From Thainema sp966674685 (GTDB lineage Bacteria; Cyanobacteriota; Cyanobacteriia; Phormidesmidales; Phormidesmidaceae), in assembly GCA_966674685.1 (NCBI GenBank), contig CBKWJC010000018.1:1-64000 (forward strand): a stretch of DNA of 64,000 bases. Reading direction: 5' to 3'. Below the pieces are notes generated by a model. That model ran no database searches. It was not told the origin of the DNA and worked only from the letters and a program-made list of their open reading frames with translations. The first letter of the stretch is position 1. The number at the start of each line of letters is the position of its first letter. Both the position numbers and the translations under genes were made by a program. This document shows positions 26,641-35,340 of this stretch, piece by piece.

Positions 26641-26941
26641 GTGCTCAATCTTGCTTGCTGATACTCGCTCAATCTACCAGGTTTATGGATCATCTAAACA
26701 ATCCAGTTGAAAATTTATTTTGACTATTTTGCCTTACTATTCCATTCAATTCGAAGTTAGGCAATGGGTTCCAGCAGAATGCTGATAGCTTTCCACAAAA
26801 CAAGCTAAATTCGCTATCTGGTGTTAGCGTTAACCCTAAAGAATAAAACTAAGACAATAGGATATCGCTTAATTCAATTCTTATGAACCCACTTAAGAGA
26901 TGATTTTTCTCAATTATTCGCTTCCCGTTCAAATCAGTTGA
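26641..26941. other. Spacer upstream of sqdB
   Basis: Between the sqdB start and the cpcT stop. It is AT-rich, as expected for a promoter region, with no coding frame or clear hairpin. Confidence 0.4.
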
Positions 26942-27535
26942 TTAAACGGACACTTCATGCGAATAATCACCCCAGCGCACAAAGTAGAACGGCCCCGCCA
27001 CAGATCCCCAAACGTGTTCATCAGTCTCGGGATCGCGTCCTCGGTCGTGGCTAATAAACTTATCGGCATCAATTTCAAAGGTGCTATCAAGATAAGTTGT
27101 TTGACCTTTGCGAACAACTGTGCATTGTTTTCCTGGCTCCACATATCCCTGAAAACCATGCTGCGTGCGCTCGACAATCATGTTGCAGCCTGGCAGCTTT
27201 TCAACGTCTTCTGCCTGCATTTGGCCTAAGAGAGCCAAGTCACGCGAGGCGCCGTAGAATTTTTCTGCGTCTTTGATGATGTAGTTTTCAATCTCTATTT
27301 GGCCGTTGCGCTGAATCAGGTTCAGAACCCGCGATCGGTAGGGGCGATTCAGCATGTAGTCATACGCCTGTTCCACGTAGAGACTCATGCCGGAGAGGAA
27401 ATTGTTTGGCAATGGCCGCATGCAAACCCGAATATGGGCAAAGAACGGAGGATTTTCAAAGGCTTGTTCCTGGTTACTAAAGTCAGCCGCCATCAGACGA
27501 GCCAAGCGCACCATGTCGTCGTTCAATTGTGTCAT
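26942..27535 (-). CDS. cpcT: Phycobilin lyase of the CpcT/CpeT family
   Basis: 197 residues, essentially the length of CpcT, which attaches phycocyanobilin to Cys-153/155 of the beta subunit of phycocyanin. Family features are RLARLMAADFSNQEQAFENP, FFAHIRVCMRPLP, YVEQAYDY, PYRSRVL and LPGCNMIVERT near the middle, and SHDRGRDPETDEHVWGSVAG near the end. The fold is a lipocalin-like beta barrel. The enzyme is cytosolic. Distinguishing CpcT from CpeT (which serves phycoerythrin) needs a tree; with no phycoerythrin genes in view, CpcT is the better call. Monocistronic. Confidence 0.88.
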   Translation of the reverse strand: MTQLNDDMVRLARLMAADFSNQEQAFENPPFFAHIRVCMRPLPNNFLSGMSLYVEQAYDYMLNRPYRSRVLNLIQRNGQIEIENYIIKDAEKFYGASRDLALLGQMQAEDVEKLPGCNMIVERTQHGFQGYVEPGKQCTVVRKGQTTYLDSTFEIDADKFISHDRGRDPETDEHVWGSVAGPFYFVRWGDYSHEVSV

Positions 27536-27826
27536 AACGCTGATGAAATATACGATTCAGACCCTATACACAAGGCCGTAGAAGCTAGATGATCCCCATT
27601 TTAGGATGATTGATCCCTCCAGACTCACAGTCAGCTCAATACAAAACTTGCGGTACAGGACTGGGATCAGCAGTTTCAGGGGTGGTTAATCAAACGATAA
27701 TGTCCCATTAATTACCTTGGAAATGCAGAATGATAAAAGTTTTAGTCTGATTTCAATCTCTTAGAGATACGGGTTTGAGTTCTCTTTGGGCGCAACTCTA
27801 TCAAATTAAACGCTATGAAAATAGTG

Positions 27827-29080
27827 CTAATAGTGGATGCGAAATAATAGGAATTGGGTTGTTTGTTCAGTTCTAAAATTATTGTCGCTAAGCAGTAGTA
27901 AACTTTGACTGCCATCAGGTAAGCGGGGGCCGAGAGTCATTCCTTCGAGATTGTCAAGTTCAATCTCTAGATCTTTCAGATCTAAAAGTAGCCGCTTTCG
28001 AATCGGTTGAATCGTTGAAATATCTCCCTTCAAGGATGCGATCGCAGATGTATCAGTAGCGGCACCCGTGGCAATCTGATACAGCTTTGCGCCGAAGCCC
28101 CAAACGCCTAGAGAACGCTCTAGCGCTAGGAAATGTCCCGCCTGATCTAGCACCATCAGTTCTGACAGACCGCTGTAAACCGTGCCCAGTTCATCTGGCG
28201 TCATCGGGTATAAATGCTCCGAAATCAGTGTAGTTTGGTCGTCGCCAATCAGATAGTGCAGCAGACGATTGCGGACCGCTAAGCTTTCACCCGAAAGATC
28301 TAAATCTTGCATTAAAGCGGATTCAGTGGCGGTAAATAAGCGAAACGGCTCAACCATTGGGGAAGCTATGCCGACTGGGTTGATCGTTAGCGCTTCAAAG
28401 CCTAAATTTTGCTGAATGCCCGTTTCAACGATGCCTTCGTCCGTCTCGATCTTTTCAGGTAGGAAACGAGCCGGAATTTGTAGGTCTTGCAGCCATTGTC
28501 CAGTGGCTAAATCAAATTCCGCGATGGTTGGGACAGCACCACTGTAGGCGACGCCCTCACTCGAAATGAAAACGGTATCGCGCGGGGATAGTGCAATCCC
28601 TTCAGCGTCCAGAACATCGGCTGGATAAGGCTCACCGGATTCATCTAACAGAGTTGTGACTGACTCCACCTCTAGCGAGGCAATTTGAGGGGCAGAGTTT
28701 TCCGGATCAACCTGTAGGCGAAGCGTGTAGAAACGAGCTGCTGATTGATGGTCGTCCGATACCGCATAAAAGCGATCGCGGTTTCGGTCATAGACAATTC
28801 CAGAGAGTCCCCCAACCCTAGTGCCCTCAAATTCAAACTCCGTTGGCCAGCTAAATTCATCTAAAAATTCAACTGAGATCGGTAAGAACAGCCGATCTTC
28901 CGCACTCACCTGGGGTAGGTCACAAGCCGTGAGCACCATCGTTCCGGCTAGGAGAGGCAGCATGACCAGGTGGCGGAGGTGTACGGAGGATAATGCTGAT
29001 AACGCTGATTGGCAGGTAGCTGAGATTGGGAGGGCAAGCGATTGGAGCAAAAGTGCGATCGCAGATAGTACACGTAACAT
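27827..29080 (-). CDS. Esterase-like phytase-domain secreted lipoprotein
   Basis: 417 residues. From about 75 onward the sequence matches the esterase-like activity of phytase family: GGLSGIVYDRNRDRFYAVSD, ALSPRDTVFISSEG, NLGFEALTINP, and the C-terminal DLKDLEIELDNLEGMTLGP and LLLLSDNNF. This is a beta-propeller found in extracytoplasmic proteins of uncertain substrate, possibly phosphate esters. The N-terminus has two hydrophobic stretches (1-29 and 40-53). The second ends in the lipobox-like LTAC, suggesting a lipoprotein, but no start close to it supplies a basic n-region. The true start is therefore unsure. Confidence 0.75.
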   Translation of the reverse strand: MLRVLSAIALLLQSLALPISATCQSALSALSSVHLRHLVMLPLLAGTMVLTACDLPQVSAEDRLFLPISVEFLDEFSWPTEFEFEGTRVGGLSGIVYDRNRDRFYAVSDDHQSAARFYTLRLQVDPENSAPQIASLEVESVTTLLDESGEPYPADVLDAEGIALSPRDTVFISSEGVAYSGAVPTIAEFDLATGQWLQDLQIPARFLPEKIETDEGIVETGIQQNLGFEALTINPVGIASPMVEPFRLFTATESALMQDLDLSGESLAVRNRLLHYLIGDDQTTLISEHLYPMTPDELGTVYSGLSELMVLDQAGHFLALERSLGVWGFGAKLYQIATGAATDTSAIASLKGDISTIQPIRKRLLLDLKDLEIELDNLEGMTLGPRLPDGSQSLLLLSDNNFRTEQTTQFLLFRIHY

Positions 29081-29431
29081 AGGTTTTTTTATTGACGTTT
29101 ATTGACGTTCAGGTATTGATGTTCAGTGAGAACAAGCCAAAGAATAATCTGAAATTCGGTTGAAAACCCCTGTTTATTTTTTGTGAAAGGCTTGCTTAGC
29201 AAGCCTTTCACAAAAAATAAACAAGTTCCTATACACGGACTTGATATAAGACTGTGATCAACAAACAACCATCAACAGAAAAGCGCGCTGTTAGCGCGCT
29301 TTTCCAGTTTTTTAACTATTGCTTTAGTCGGTTTGAGAAAATCATGTATGTGATAGTCTCTCTGCAAACTTGGGTCAAGGCTAATTTGCTTTGATGATCC
29401 AGCTTAGTTATGGGATTGAAGCATTCAGTGC
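29081..29431. other. Spacer with hairpin repeat and GC stem-loop
   Basis: Contains the family A hairpin repeat (29150-29247) and the stem GAAAAGCGCGC (29278-29288) with its complement (29294-29304), loop TGTTA. On the plus strand a T-run follows that second hairpin, but there is no plus-strand gene to terminate. It may help end desC transcripts on the other strand. Confidence 0.5.
29150..29247. repeat. MITE-like hairpin repeat, family A
   Basis: Perfect 25-base arms (29171-29195 and 29199-29223, loop TTA) with core TTTTTTGTGAAAGG. Flanks are GGTTGAAAACCC on the left and GGACTTGATAT on the right, matching the flanks of 5760-5862. Confidence 0.75.
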
Positions 29432-30265
29432 CTACGCTTTTTGAGGCAGCTTAATTTTCTTGGCTAGCCCCAGCTTCTCTAGTGTCCAAATCGTTATCCA
29501 GGTCATATCAAATTCCCACCACTGCAAACCGTGACGAGCCGAATATTGATAGGCATGGTGATTATTGTGCCAGCCTTCGCCGTAGGTCAGTAATGCAACC
29601 CACCAACAGTTGGTAGACGCATCGCCAGATTCATGGGAGCGATAGCCAAACTTGTGGGTTGCACTATTCACAAACCAGGTGCAGTGATAAACCGCGACGA
29701 GGCGCACAAAAATGCCCCAGACGACAAATGACCAGCCGCCAAATCCAGTCAGCTCGCCCAACGCATATAGAAGAACGCCCAGTCCTGCCTGGACAACTAA
29801 AAAGTACTTTTCAAAGAACTGATAAATCGGATCATCAATAATGTCTTTTGTAAAACGAGGCAGTTCTGATCGGGCAGGCACGTCATAGAACATCCATGCC
29901 ATATGGCTCCACCAGAAGCCCTTGTTGGAGTTGTGATGGTCGTTAGCCTGATCGGAATAGGCGTGGTGATGGCGGTGTAAACCAACCCATTCAATCGGCC
30001 CACCTTGACAAGCCAAGCTGGCGCAGAACACGAGAAAATACTCAAGCCATTTGGGGGTTTGGAAACTGCGGTGACTGACCAGACGGTGCAGCCCTAGTGT
30101 AATGCCCAAGCCACCCGTAACCCAGTGCAGGAACAGCATGATTCCTACGGCTGGCCAGCTAAAGTTGCTGGGTAAGAAGGCAAAGAGCGCTCCGATGTGA
30201 ATGGCCGCCATAAATAGGATTGTCGGCCAGGAATATGGAAGTTTAGTTGTTGTTGCAACAGTCAT
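29432..30265 (-). CDS. desC: Acyl-lipid delta-9 fatty acid desaturase
   Basis: 277 residues matching cyanobacterial DesC, which makes the first (delta-9) double bond in stearoyl groups of membrane lipids. Histidine boxes are complete: HRLVSH, HRHHH (in GLHRHHHAYSD) and HNNHH (in GEGWHNNHHAYQYS). Paired hydrophobic segments flank them. The ATG at 30265 gives MTVATTTKLPYSWPT, the normal length. It is divergent from the PLP-lyase gene, and the two promoters share a 73-base spacer (30266-30338). Together with desA in this window it supplies unsaturated thylakoid lipids. Confidence 0.95.
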   Translation of the reverse strand: MTVATTTKLPYSWPTILFMAAIHIGALFAFLPSNFSWPAVGIMLFLHWVTGGLGITLGLHRLVSHRSFQTPKWLEYFLVFCASLACQGGPIEWVGLHRHHHAYSDQANDHHNSNKGFWWSHMAWMFYDVPARSELPRFTKDIIDDPIYQFFEKYFLVVQAGLGVLLYALGELTGFGGWSFVVWGIFVRLVAVYHCTWFVNSATHKFGYRSHESGDASTNCWWVALLTYGEGWHNNHHAYQYSARHGLQWWEFDMTWITIWTLEKLGLAKKIKLPQKA

Positions 30266-30338
30266 GCGATAATCTCAATCGTCAATTTTGAAGCCCAATC
30301 TGCACATTTCGCGGTCAAACTCCCTGAAAACCTAAGCT

Positions 30339-31574
30339 ATGGACAGTTCAACGTCGATTCAAGACGCAGAAAAGGCACTCTTCCAGATTTTTTCCGGAAT
30401 TGATGCACAGGTCAAGGAAAATCTCCGGCGAGTTCTCACTGCATTTCAGAAGCACCGTGTCGGAGTCCATCATTTCGCAAGCGTCACGGGTTACGGACAT
30501 GGCGACTTGGGACGACAGGTGCTTGATCAGGTATTTGCTGATGTGATGGGAGCAGAAGCTGCCGCTGTGCGTGTCCAGTTTGTTTCTGGCACCCATGCGA
30601 TCGCATCCGCCTTGTTTGGCGTCCTGCGTCCTGGTGATGAACTCTTAGCCGTTGCGGGTTCCCCCTATGACACACTCGAAGAAGTGATTGGACTTCGTGG
30701 ACAAGGTCAAGGCTCCCTACAGGACTTTGGCATCACGTATCGACAGTTAGCACTAACCGAGGCAGGCAGCATAGACTGGCCTACACTCGCCAATGCAGTC
30801 CGCGATCGCACCCGGATGGTGCTGATCCAACGTTCCTGTGGTTACTCTTGGCGACCTAGCCTCTCCATTGTAGAGATTCAGAGAATAATTGACTCAGTTA
30901 AGAGACAGAATCCAGAAGTGGTATGTTTCGTCGATAACTGCTACGGCGAGTTTGTGGAAGCCCAAGAACCGACGATGGTGGGGGCCGATCTGATGGCGGG
31001 TTCGCTGATTAAGAACCCCGGTGGCACGATTGCAACCGCAGGCGGATATCTGGCCGGACGGGCTGATTTAGTTGAGCTAGCCGCCAATCGACTCACGGCT
31101 CCGGGCATTGGTACGGCTGGCGGAGCGACGTTTGACCAGAATCGATTGCTGTTCCAAGGGCTGTTTTTGGCACCGCAGATGGTGGGTGAAGCGCTGAAGG
31201 GTAATCATTTAACCGCTCAGGTGTTTCATCAGTTGGGCTATCCCGTGAACCCTCTACCAACCGCGCCGCGTCGCGATGTGATCCAAGCGATTCAGTTTGG
31301 CTCACCTAAAAAGCTGATCGCCTTTTGTCGCGCCATTCAGCAGCATTCACCAATTGGTTCCTATCTCGATCCGGTACCAGCGGGGATGCCGGGTTACGAA
31401 AGCGAGCTGGTGATGGCGGGCGGCACATTTATTGATGGCAGCACCTCCGAATTTTCGGCAGATGGGCCGCTACGGGAACCCTATGTGGCGTTCTGCCAAG
31501 GCGGCACCCACTGGACACACGTTGCGATCGCGCTTGAAGCCGCCGTAGCCGCCGTGGGCGCTTGCGCCGAATAA
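30339..31574 (+). CDS. PLP-dependent lyase of the aluminium-resistance / methionine gamma-lyase-related family
   Basis: 411 residues, full-length member of the Alum_res family (YnbB-like), fold type I PLP enzymes related to cystathionine and methionine gamma-lyases. Motifs: ASVTGYGHGDLGR at the N-terminus, VQFVSGTHAIASALFGVLRP, CFVDNCYGEFVE (the Asp that contacts the PLP ring) and MAGSLIKNPGGTIA with the Schiff-base Lys. Real substrates are not well defined; the aluminium phenotype comes from early cloning work. It is cytosolic. A GGGCGATGC stem-loop (31597-31626) follows the stop. Confidence is high for family, low for reaction. Confidence 0.9.
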   Translation: MDSSTSIQDAEKALFQIFSGIDAQVKENLRRVLTAFQKHRVGVHHFASVTGYGHGDLGRQVLDQVFADVMGAEAAAVRVQFVSGTHAIASALFGVLRPGDELLAVAGSPYDTLEEVIGLRGQGQGSLQDFGITYRQLALTEAGSIDWPTLANAVRDRTRMVLIQRSCGYSWRPSLSIVEIQRIIDSVKRQNPEVVCFVDNCYGEFVEAQEPTMVGADLMAGSLIKNPGGTIATAGGYLAGRADLVELAANRLTAPGIGTAGGATFDQNRLLFQGLFLAPQMVGEALKGNHLTAQVFHQLGYPVNPLPTAPRRDVIQAIQFGSPKKLIAFCRAIQQHSPIGSYLDPVPAGMPGYESELVMAGGTFIDGSTSEFSADGPLREPYVAFCQGGTHWTHVAIALEAAVAAVGACAE

Positions 31575-31596
31575 CTTATCCCATTTCAAAGCTAGA

Positions 31597-31626
31597 AGGG
31601 CGATGCTTCACAAGTAGCATCGCCCT
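31597..31626. terminator. Stem-loop after the PLP-lyase gene
   Basis: AGGGCGATGC pairs with GCATCGCCCT around a ten-base loop. It has no T-run, so it could be an inefficient or bidirectional terminator between two convergent genes. Confidence 0.45.
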
Positions 31627-31665
31627 CCTCTGAGTATGTAACCGCACTGGATAGCAACCGAGAAT

Positions 31666-31824
31666 CTATAGCGAACGAAACTGACCCTCAATATATTCAG
31701 GGCGACAAGCAAATATCGTGTAGCCGTTAATCCGCATCAGCGAAATCGCATTGCGATCGCACTCGATAACTCGATAATAATGGCCCTCTTTTGAAATTAA
31801 AATCGTACCTTTTTGAACAGACAT
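31666..31824 (-). CDS. Small 52-residue ORF, possible cyanobacterial conserved peptide
   Basis: Translation from the ATG at 31824 gives MSVQKGTILISKEGHYYRVI, ECDRNAISLMRINGYTIF and ACRPEYIEGQFRSL. Balanced composition, a beta-strand rhythm like a small SH3-like barrel, and a stop just before the shared hairpin argue for a real gene. The ribosome-binding site is weak. The frame contains a HIP1 site without breaking. Function is unknown. A pair of Pho-box-like octamers lies about 120 bases upstream (31946-31964). Confidence 0.5.
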   Translation of the reverse strand: MSVQKGTILISKEGHYYRVIECDRNAISLMRINGYTIFACRPEYIEGQFRSL

Positions 31825-32381
31825 GGCTTAAACAAATAGTTTATTAATGGTTCCGACATAGTCATGGTGAGGTGTCAACGAAGCAAACCGCTTAGATCAC
31901 GCAGTTCCAATTGGCTAACGGCTTTAATCGGTCTAGTGACCACAAAAGTTAAGTTAAAGTTAAATTGCTTTATATGTTGACTATGCCGTTTGGTATAAAT
32001 CGCGACAAGCTATCTTTAAGCAACTTTACTGTTGTATAAAAAAGTTGATGAGAACATAAAGCGATTGTGGGAGAAAATGCAAGGTTTCTTTACAGTTTCA
32101 TCCGTGGCCCGTTGGTGAAATTACTGTGAACGCGATTATTCCCATCACTGATCTAGGTCTGCCCAACCTGCAGAATCAAACCATGAGTGGCTGTCGCGTC
32201 ACGGCAACAAACCTAACTTATAGAAAATTCAATAGTTAACTGATAGAGAAGCGACTTAAAAAATCACGATTTGTTACGGACTATTTCAGTTCGGTCACAT
32301 GTAGCGAGTAATCCCCTGAGCGAGGATTAAGGCCATGATACGATGCCATTCGTAGCTTCTAGAGACGTGGAGTAAGTACCG
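31825..32381. other. Spacer upstream of chlP, AT-rich regulatory region
   Basis: A 557-base gene-free stretch. It holds direct AAGTTAA repeats at 31946-31964, TTGACT and TATAAA-like boxes near 31978-32000 that are too closely spaced for a normal sigma-70 promoter, and the chlP leader with GGAG at its end. A long leader for chlP seems likely. Confidence 0.45.
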
Positions 32382-32384
32382 TTG
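32370..32384 (+). promoter_or_regulatory. Ribosome-binding site that fixes a TTG start for chlP
   Basis: GGAG eight bases before TTG at 32382. No in-frame ATG exists nearby that would keep the conserved LRVAVVGSGPAG start. Confidence 0.75.
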
Positions 32385-33605
32385 ACACTACGGGTTGCTG
32401 TTGTTGGGTCCGGTCCGGCAGGCTCTTCGGCTGCCGAGACACTTGTAAAAGCAGGTATCGAAACCTACCTGATTGAGCGGAAGTTGGATAACGCAAAGCC
32501 TTGTGGCGGCGCGATTCCGCTATGCATGGTAGACGAATTTGATTTGCCACCTGAAATCATCGATCGTCGCGTCCGCAAGATGAAGATGATTTCACCATCC
32601 AATGTTGAAGTCAATATTGGCAGCACGCTGAAAGACGACGAGTACATTGGTATGTGCCGTCGGGAAGTACTAGATGGATTTTTGCGCGATCGCGCTAAAG
32701 AATTAGGTGCCAAGCTGATTAACGGCACGGTACACAAGCTAGAGATTCCGGGTAACGACCGTGATCCCTACATTCTCCATTACGCTGATCACTCCAATGG
32801 CAGCCTGACGGGTGAGCACAAGACGCTCAAGGTTGACTTGGTGATTGGTGCCGATGGTGCAAACTCCCGAATTGCGCGGGCGATTGACGCTGGCGATTAC
32901 AACTATGCGATCGCATTCCAAGAGCGCATCCGTTTGCCCGAAGACAAAATGGCCTACTACGAAGATTTGGCCGAAATGTATGTTGGTGACGACGTTTCAC
33001 CTGACTTCTATGCGTGGGTCTTCCCGAAGTATGACCACGTCGCTGTCGGTACGGGCACCATGCGCGTCAACCAGGCCAAGATTAAGCAGCTTCAGGCTGG
33101 TATCCGGGAACGAGCTGCTCATCGCCTTGCAGGTGGTGAAATCATCAAAGTTGAAGCTCACCCCATTCCTGAGCATCCCCGTCCGCGCCGTGTTGTCGGT
33201 CGTGTCGCTCTGGTCGGTGACGCCGCTGGTACAGTTACCAAGTCCTCTGGTGAAGGCATTTACTTTGCGGCCAAGTCGGCCCGCATGTGCGCTGAAACCA
33301 TCGTGGAATTCTCCCAGAATGGTCAGCGCGTACCTACAGAAGCTGAACTGAAAACCTACATCAAGCGTTGGGATAAGCAGTACGGTATGACTTACCTCGT
33401 CCTGGATCTGCTCCAGCGGGTATTCTACCGCTCCGATGCAACGCGGGAAGCCTTTGTGGAAATGTGTGCTGATATCGACGTACAAAAGCTCACATTCGAC
33501 AGTTACCTTTACAAGACGGTAGTCCCAGCCAATCCCATCACCCAGATGAAAATTACCGCCAAGACAATTGGCAGCTTGCTACGCGGCAACGCTCTAGCAC
33601 CTTAG
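32382..33605 (+). CDS. chlP: Geranylgeranyl diphosphate / geranylgeranyl-chlorophyll reductase
   Basis: 407 residues, near-identical in layout to cyanobacterial ChlP. It reduces the geranylgeranyl chain to phytyl for chlorophyll a and tocopherol. The FAD dinucleotide fold is at the N-terminus (VAVVGSGPAGSSAAETL), with the family block KPCGGAIPLCMVDEFDLPPE. The second FAD motif GRVALVGDAAGTVTKSSGEG is near 290. Translation starts at TTG: the conserved N-terminal LRVAVVGSGPAG begins two residues after it and GGAG lies eight bases upstream. A strong terminator follows (33624-33670). It is a thylakoid-associated soluble enzyme. Confidence 0.97.
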   Translation: MTLRVAVVGSGPAGSSAAETLVKAGIETYLIERKLDNAKPCGGAIPLCMVDEFDLPPEIIDRRVRKMKMISPSNVEVNIGSTLKDDEYIGMCRREVLDGFLRDRAKELGAKLINGTVHKLEIPGNDRDPYILHYADHSNGSLTGEHKTLKVDLVIGADGANSRIARAIDAGDYNYAIAFQERIRLPEDKMAYYEDLAEMYVGDDVSPDFYAWVFPKYDHVAVGTGTMRVNQAKIKQLQAGIRERAAHRLAGGEIIKVEAHPIPEHPRPRRVVGRVALVGDAAGTVTKSSGEGIYFAAKSARMCAETIVEFSQNGQRVPTEAELKTYIKRWDKQYGMTYLVLDLLQRVFYRSDATREAFVEMCADIDVQKLTFDSYLYKTVVPANPITQMKITAKTIGSLLRGNALAP

Positions 33606-33623
33606 TAGTTTCATAACCCCTAG

Positions 33624-33670
33624 AAGCGAGATTTGTTGCCGCTTAGCGACAGCAAATCTCGCTTTTTATT
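33624..33670 (+). terminator. Terminator after chlP
   Basis: AAGCGAGATTTG (33624-33635) pairs with CAAATCTCGCTT (33653-33664), followed by TTTATT. Confidence 0.8.
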
Positions 33671-33833
33671 AGCACAGACCAGCTTGAGGTCTTTACTCTT
33701 TATATCTATCTGAAGGATTTCGGCAGCGATCCCATCTCACGGTAGGATTGTCAGGATATGTCAACGTGCAAAACATCAGATTTTTTAGCTCGGACATTTT
33801 CTGCCGTTTGCGTTTAGATTACAGAGGTTTTAT

Positions 33834-34241
33834 ATGAGAAAGTTCCTATCTCGCCTGCTCAGTTTAGTAATGGTTGCCTTCATCGGCTTAACAACCGTTG
33901 CCTGTTCTGCTAATGTTGCTGCTACGCTCTCTGGTGACTATCGCCAAGATACATTGGCTCTGATTGATACGATGAAAGCGGCACTTAATGCACCTGAGGG
34001 ATCAGATATTCAAGCCCAAGCCCAAACCGATGCGCGCCAAATGATTAATGATTATGCCGCACGCTATCGTCGTGATTCCTCCGTACAAACGCTGGCATCT
34101 TTTACAACGGTGCGGACAGCTTTGAATTCTTTGGCCGGACACTACAGCTCCTATCCCAATCGCCCCGTTCCTGAGAAACTAAAAGCTCGCCTAGAGCGCG
34201 AGTTCCAGCAGGTTGAGCTAGCGCTGCGTCGAGGTGGCTAA
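33834..34241 (+). CDS. psb27: Photosystem II assembly lipoprotein Psb27
   Basis: 135 residues with a lipoprotein signal (MRKFLSRLLSLVMVAFIGL, lipobox TVAC, C24) and the four-helix Psb27 domain: SGDYRQDTLALIDTMKAAL, MINDYAARYRRDSSV, SFTTVRTALNSLAGHYSSYP and NRPVPEKLKARL. Psb27 binds CP43 on the lumenal side of photosystem II during assembly and repair and keeps the extrinsic proteins off until the Mn cluster is built. It has its own terminator (34289-34322) and is separated from chlP by a terminator, so it is a single unit. Confidence 0.95.
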   Translation: MRKFLSRLLSLVMVAFIGLTTVACSANVAATLSGDYRQDTLALIDTMKAALNAPEGSDIQAQAQTDARQMINDYAARYRRDSSVQTLASFTTVRTALNSLAGHYSSYPNRPVPEKLKARLEREFQQVELALRRGG

Positions 34242-34288
34242 GCGTGGCTAGATAGCTGGCTAACTTATAATATGTGTTGTCTTTAAGA

Positions 34289-34322
34289 AAAGGGGTTTGT
34301 CTGTTGACAGACCTCTTTTTTT
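34289..34322 (+). terminator. Terminator after psb27
   Basis: GTCTG/CAGAC stem extended by an AGGGG-type outer pairing, ending in a run of seven T. Confidence 0.75.
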
Positions 34323-34443
34323 CTCAAGCGTAATACCCGTTCTACGAATTAGCACTACAGATGAGACCAGTGATCAGCAAAACTTATTTAGCTTAGTTTC
34401 ACAAACAGCAGTAGGTTGTGCATTGCGTCAGTTTATATGTAGC

Positions 34444-35340
34444 TTATATGCAGCTACTGATGTCTTGGGTGAGATGTGCGATCGCACTGGCCCAGCCCTG
34501 ACAACCCGGCGCATCGGCAATGCACCAGCCGCGATTGGCTAGCTGGGGATGCGCCCCTTTCAAACCGGGGATAACAACTGGTATATCGACAACTTCCAGC
34601 ATGGCAAGATCATTGGGGCTATTGCCCAGGCCAATAGTTTTGATTGGGACATCGGGTTGCGATCGCTGATAGGCATCGACAAGTTGCTGCACAGCTTTAC
34701 CTTTTCCCGCACCCGGCCCAATCAAATGGGAAAAGCGATCCCCAACGACGACCTGGAAACCTGCTGCCTTGACCGCTTGCTCAATCTGCTCAGCAGAGCG
34801 CTGCTTAGGCGTAACGAACGGCTCCGTGAAGTCCCGCATTTTGGCCTGTTCCGCATCAGCAGCAGATAAGCCCGTCCGCTCCACAACATCTGCCACAGCC
34901 ATGTCGCCAAATCCAATAAGCTTAAGCTCCAAAGCCTGTGCTATGCACCCCAGAGCAGCCCGCGCCTCAGCATAGGTACAGCCAAGCTGTAGCAGTCGAT
35001 AGATACCCCAATCCATTGTTTCGGCAATGTCAAAGCGTGCTTCAGCCTGGGGAATAAACACACCACTGCCGTTCTCAACAATAAATGGCTCAGTTAGGCC
35101 GACAGCCTGACGCAAGTGCTCAACTTCGGCACGAGTTTTACTGGTGACCGGAATGACTGGGATTTGCGCTTGCTTGAGGCGCTCAAGCTGAGGCAGAGCC
35201 GCTTGATAGTCGTAGTCATCCTGATTCAACAAGGTTCCATCTAAATCAGTAAAAATCAGCAGCACTGGTTTCGATTGGGTTTCTAACTCGGCATGAACTG
35301 AAACGAAACAGATGCTAGATCTGAATCTGCATTTCATCAT
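34444..35340 (-). CDS. HAD phosphatase, mannosyl-3-phosphoglycerate phosphatase-like
   Basis: About 298 residues of the HAD superfamily, MPGP/YedP-like. Motif I is TDLDGTLLN with both nucleophile aspartates, motif II PVTSKTRAEVEHL, then PFIVENGSGVFIP typical of the MPGP group, the cap domain, motif III K in GAGKGKAV and motif IV GLGNSPNDLAML. MPGP makes mannosylglycerate, but related enzymes act on other sugar phosphates such as glucosylglycerate phosphate, so compatible-solute synthesis is a guess. The start (two adjacent ATG codons, 35340 and 35337) overlaps the end of the upstream gene by about 26 bases, suggesting a coupled pair. Confidence 0.85.
   Translation of the reverse strand: MMKCRFRSSICFVSVHAELETQSKPVLLIFTDLDGTLLNQDDYDYQAALPQLERLKQAQIPVIPVTSKTRAEVEHLRQAVGLTEPFIVENGSGVFIPQAEARFDIAETMDWGIYRLLQLGCTYAEARAALGCIAQALELKLIGFGDMAVADVVERTGLSAADAEQAKMRDFTEPFVTPKQRSAEQIEQAVKAAGFQVVVGDRFSHLIGPGAGKGKAVQQLVDAYQRSQPDVPIKTIGLGNSPNDLAMLEVVDIPVVIPGLKGAHPQLANRGWCIADAPGCQGWASAIAHLTQDISSCI

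Noticed and set aside
31978..32000. Sigma-70 promoter TTGACT/TATAAA upstream of chlP
   Set aside because: The spacer is about 11 bases, too short for a standard promoter.
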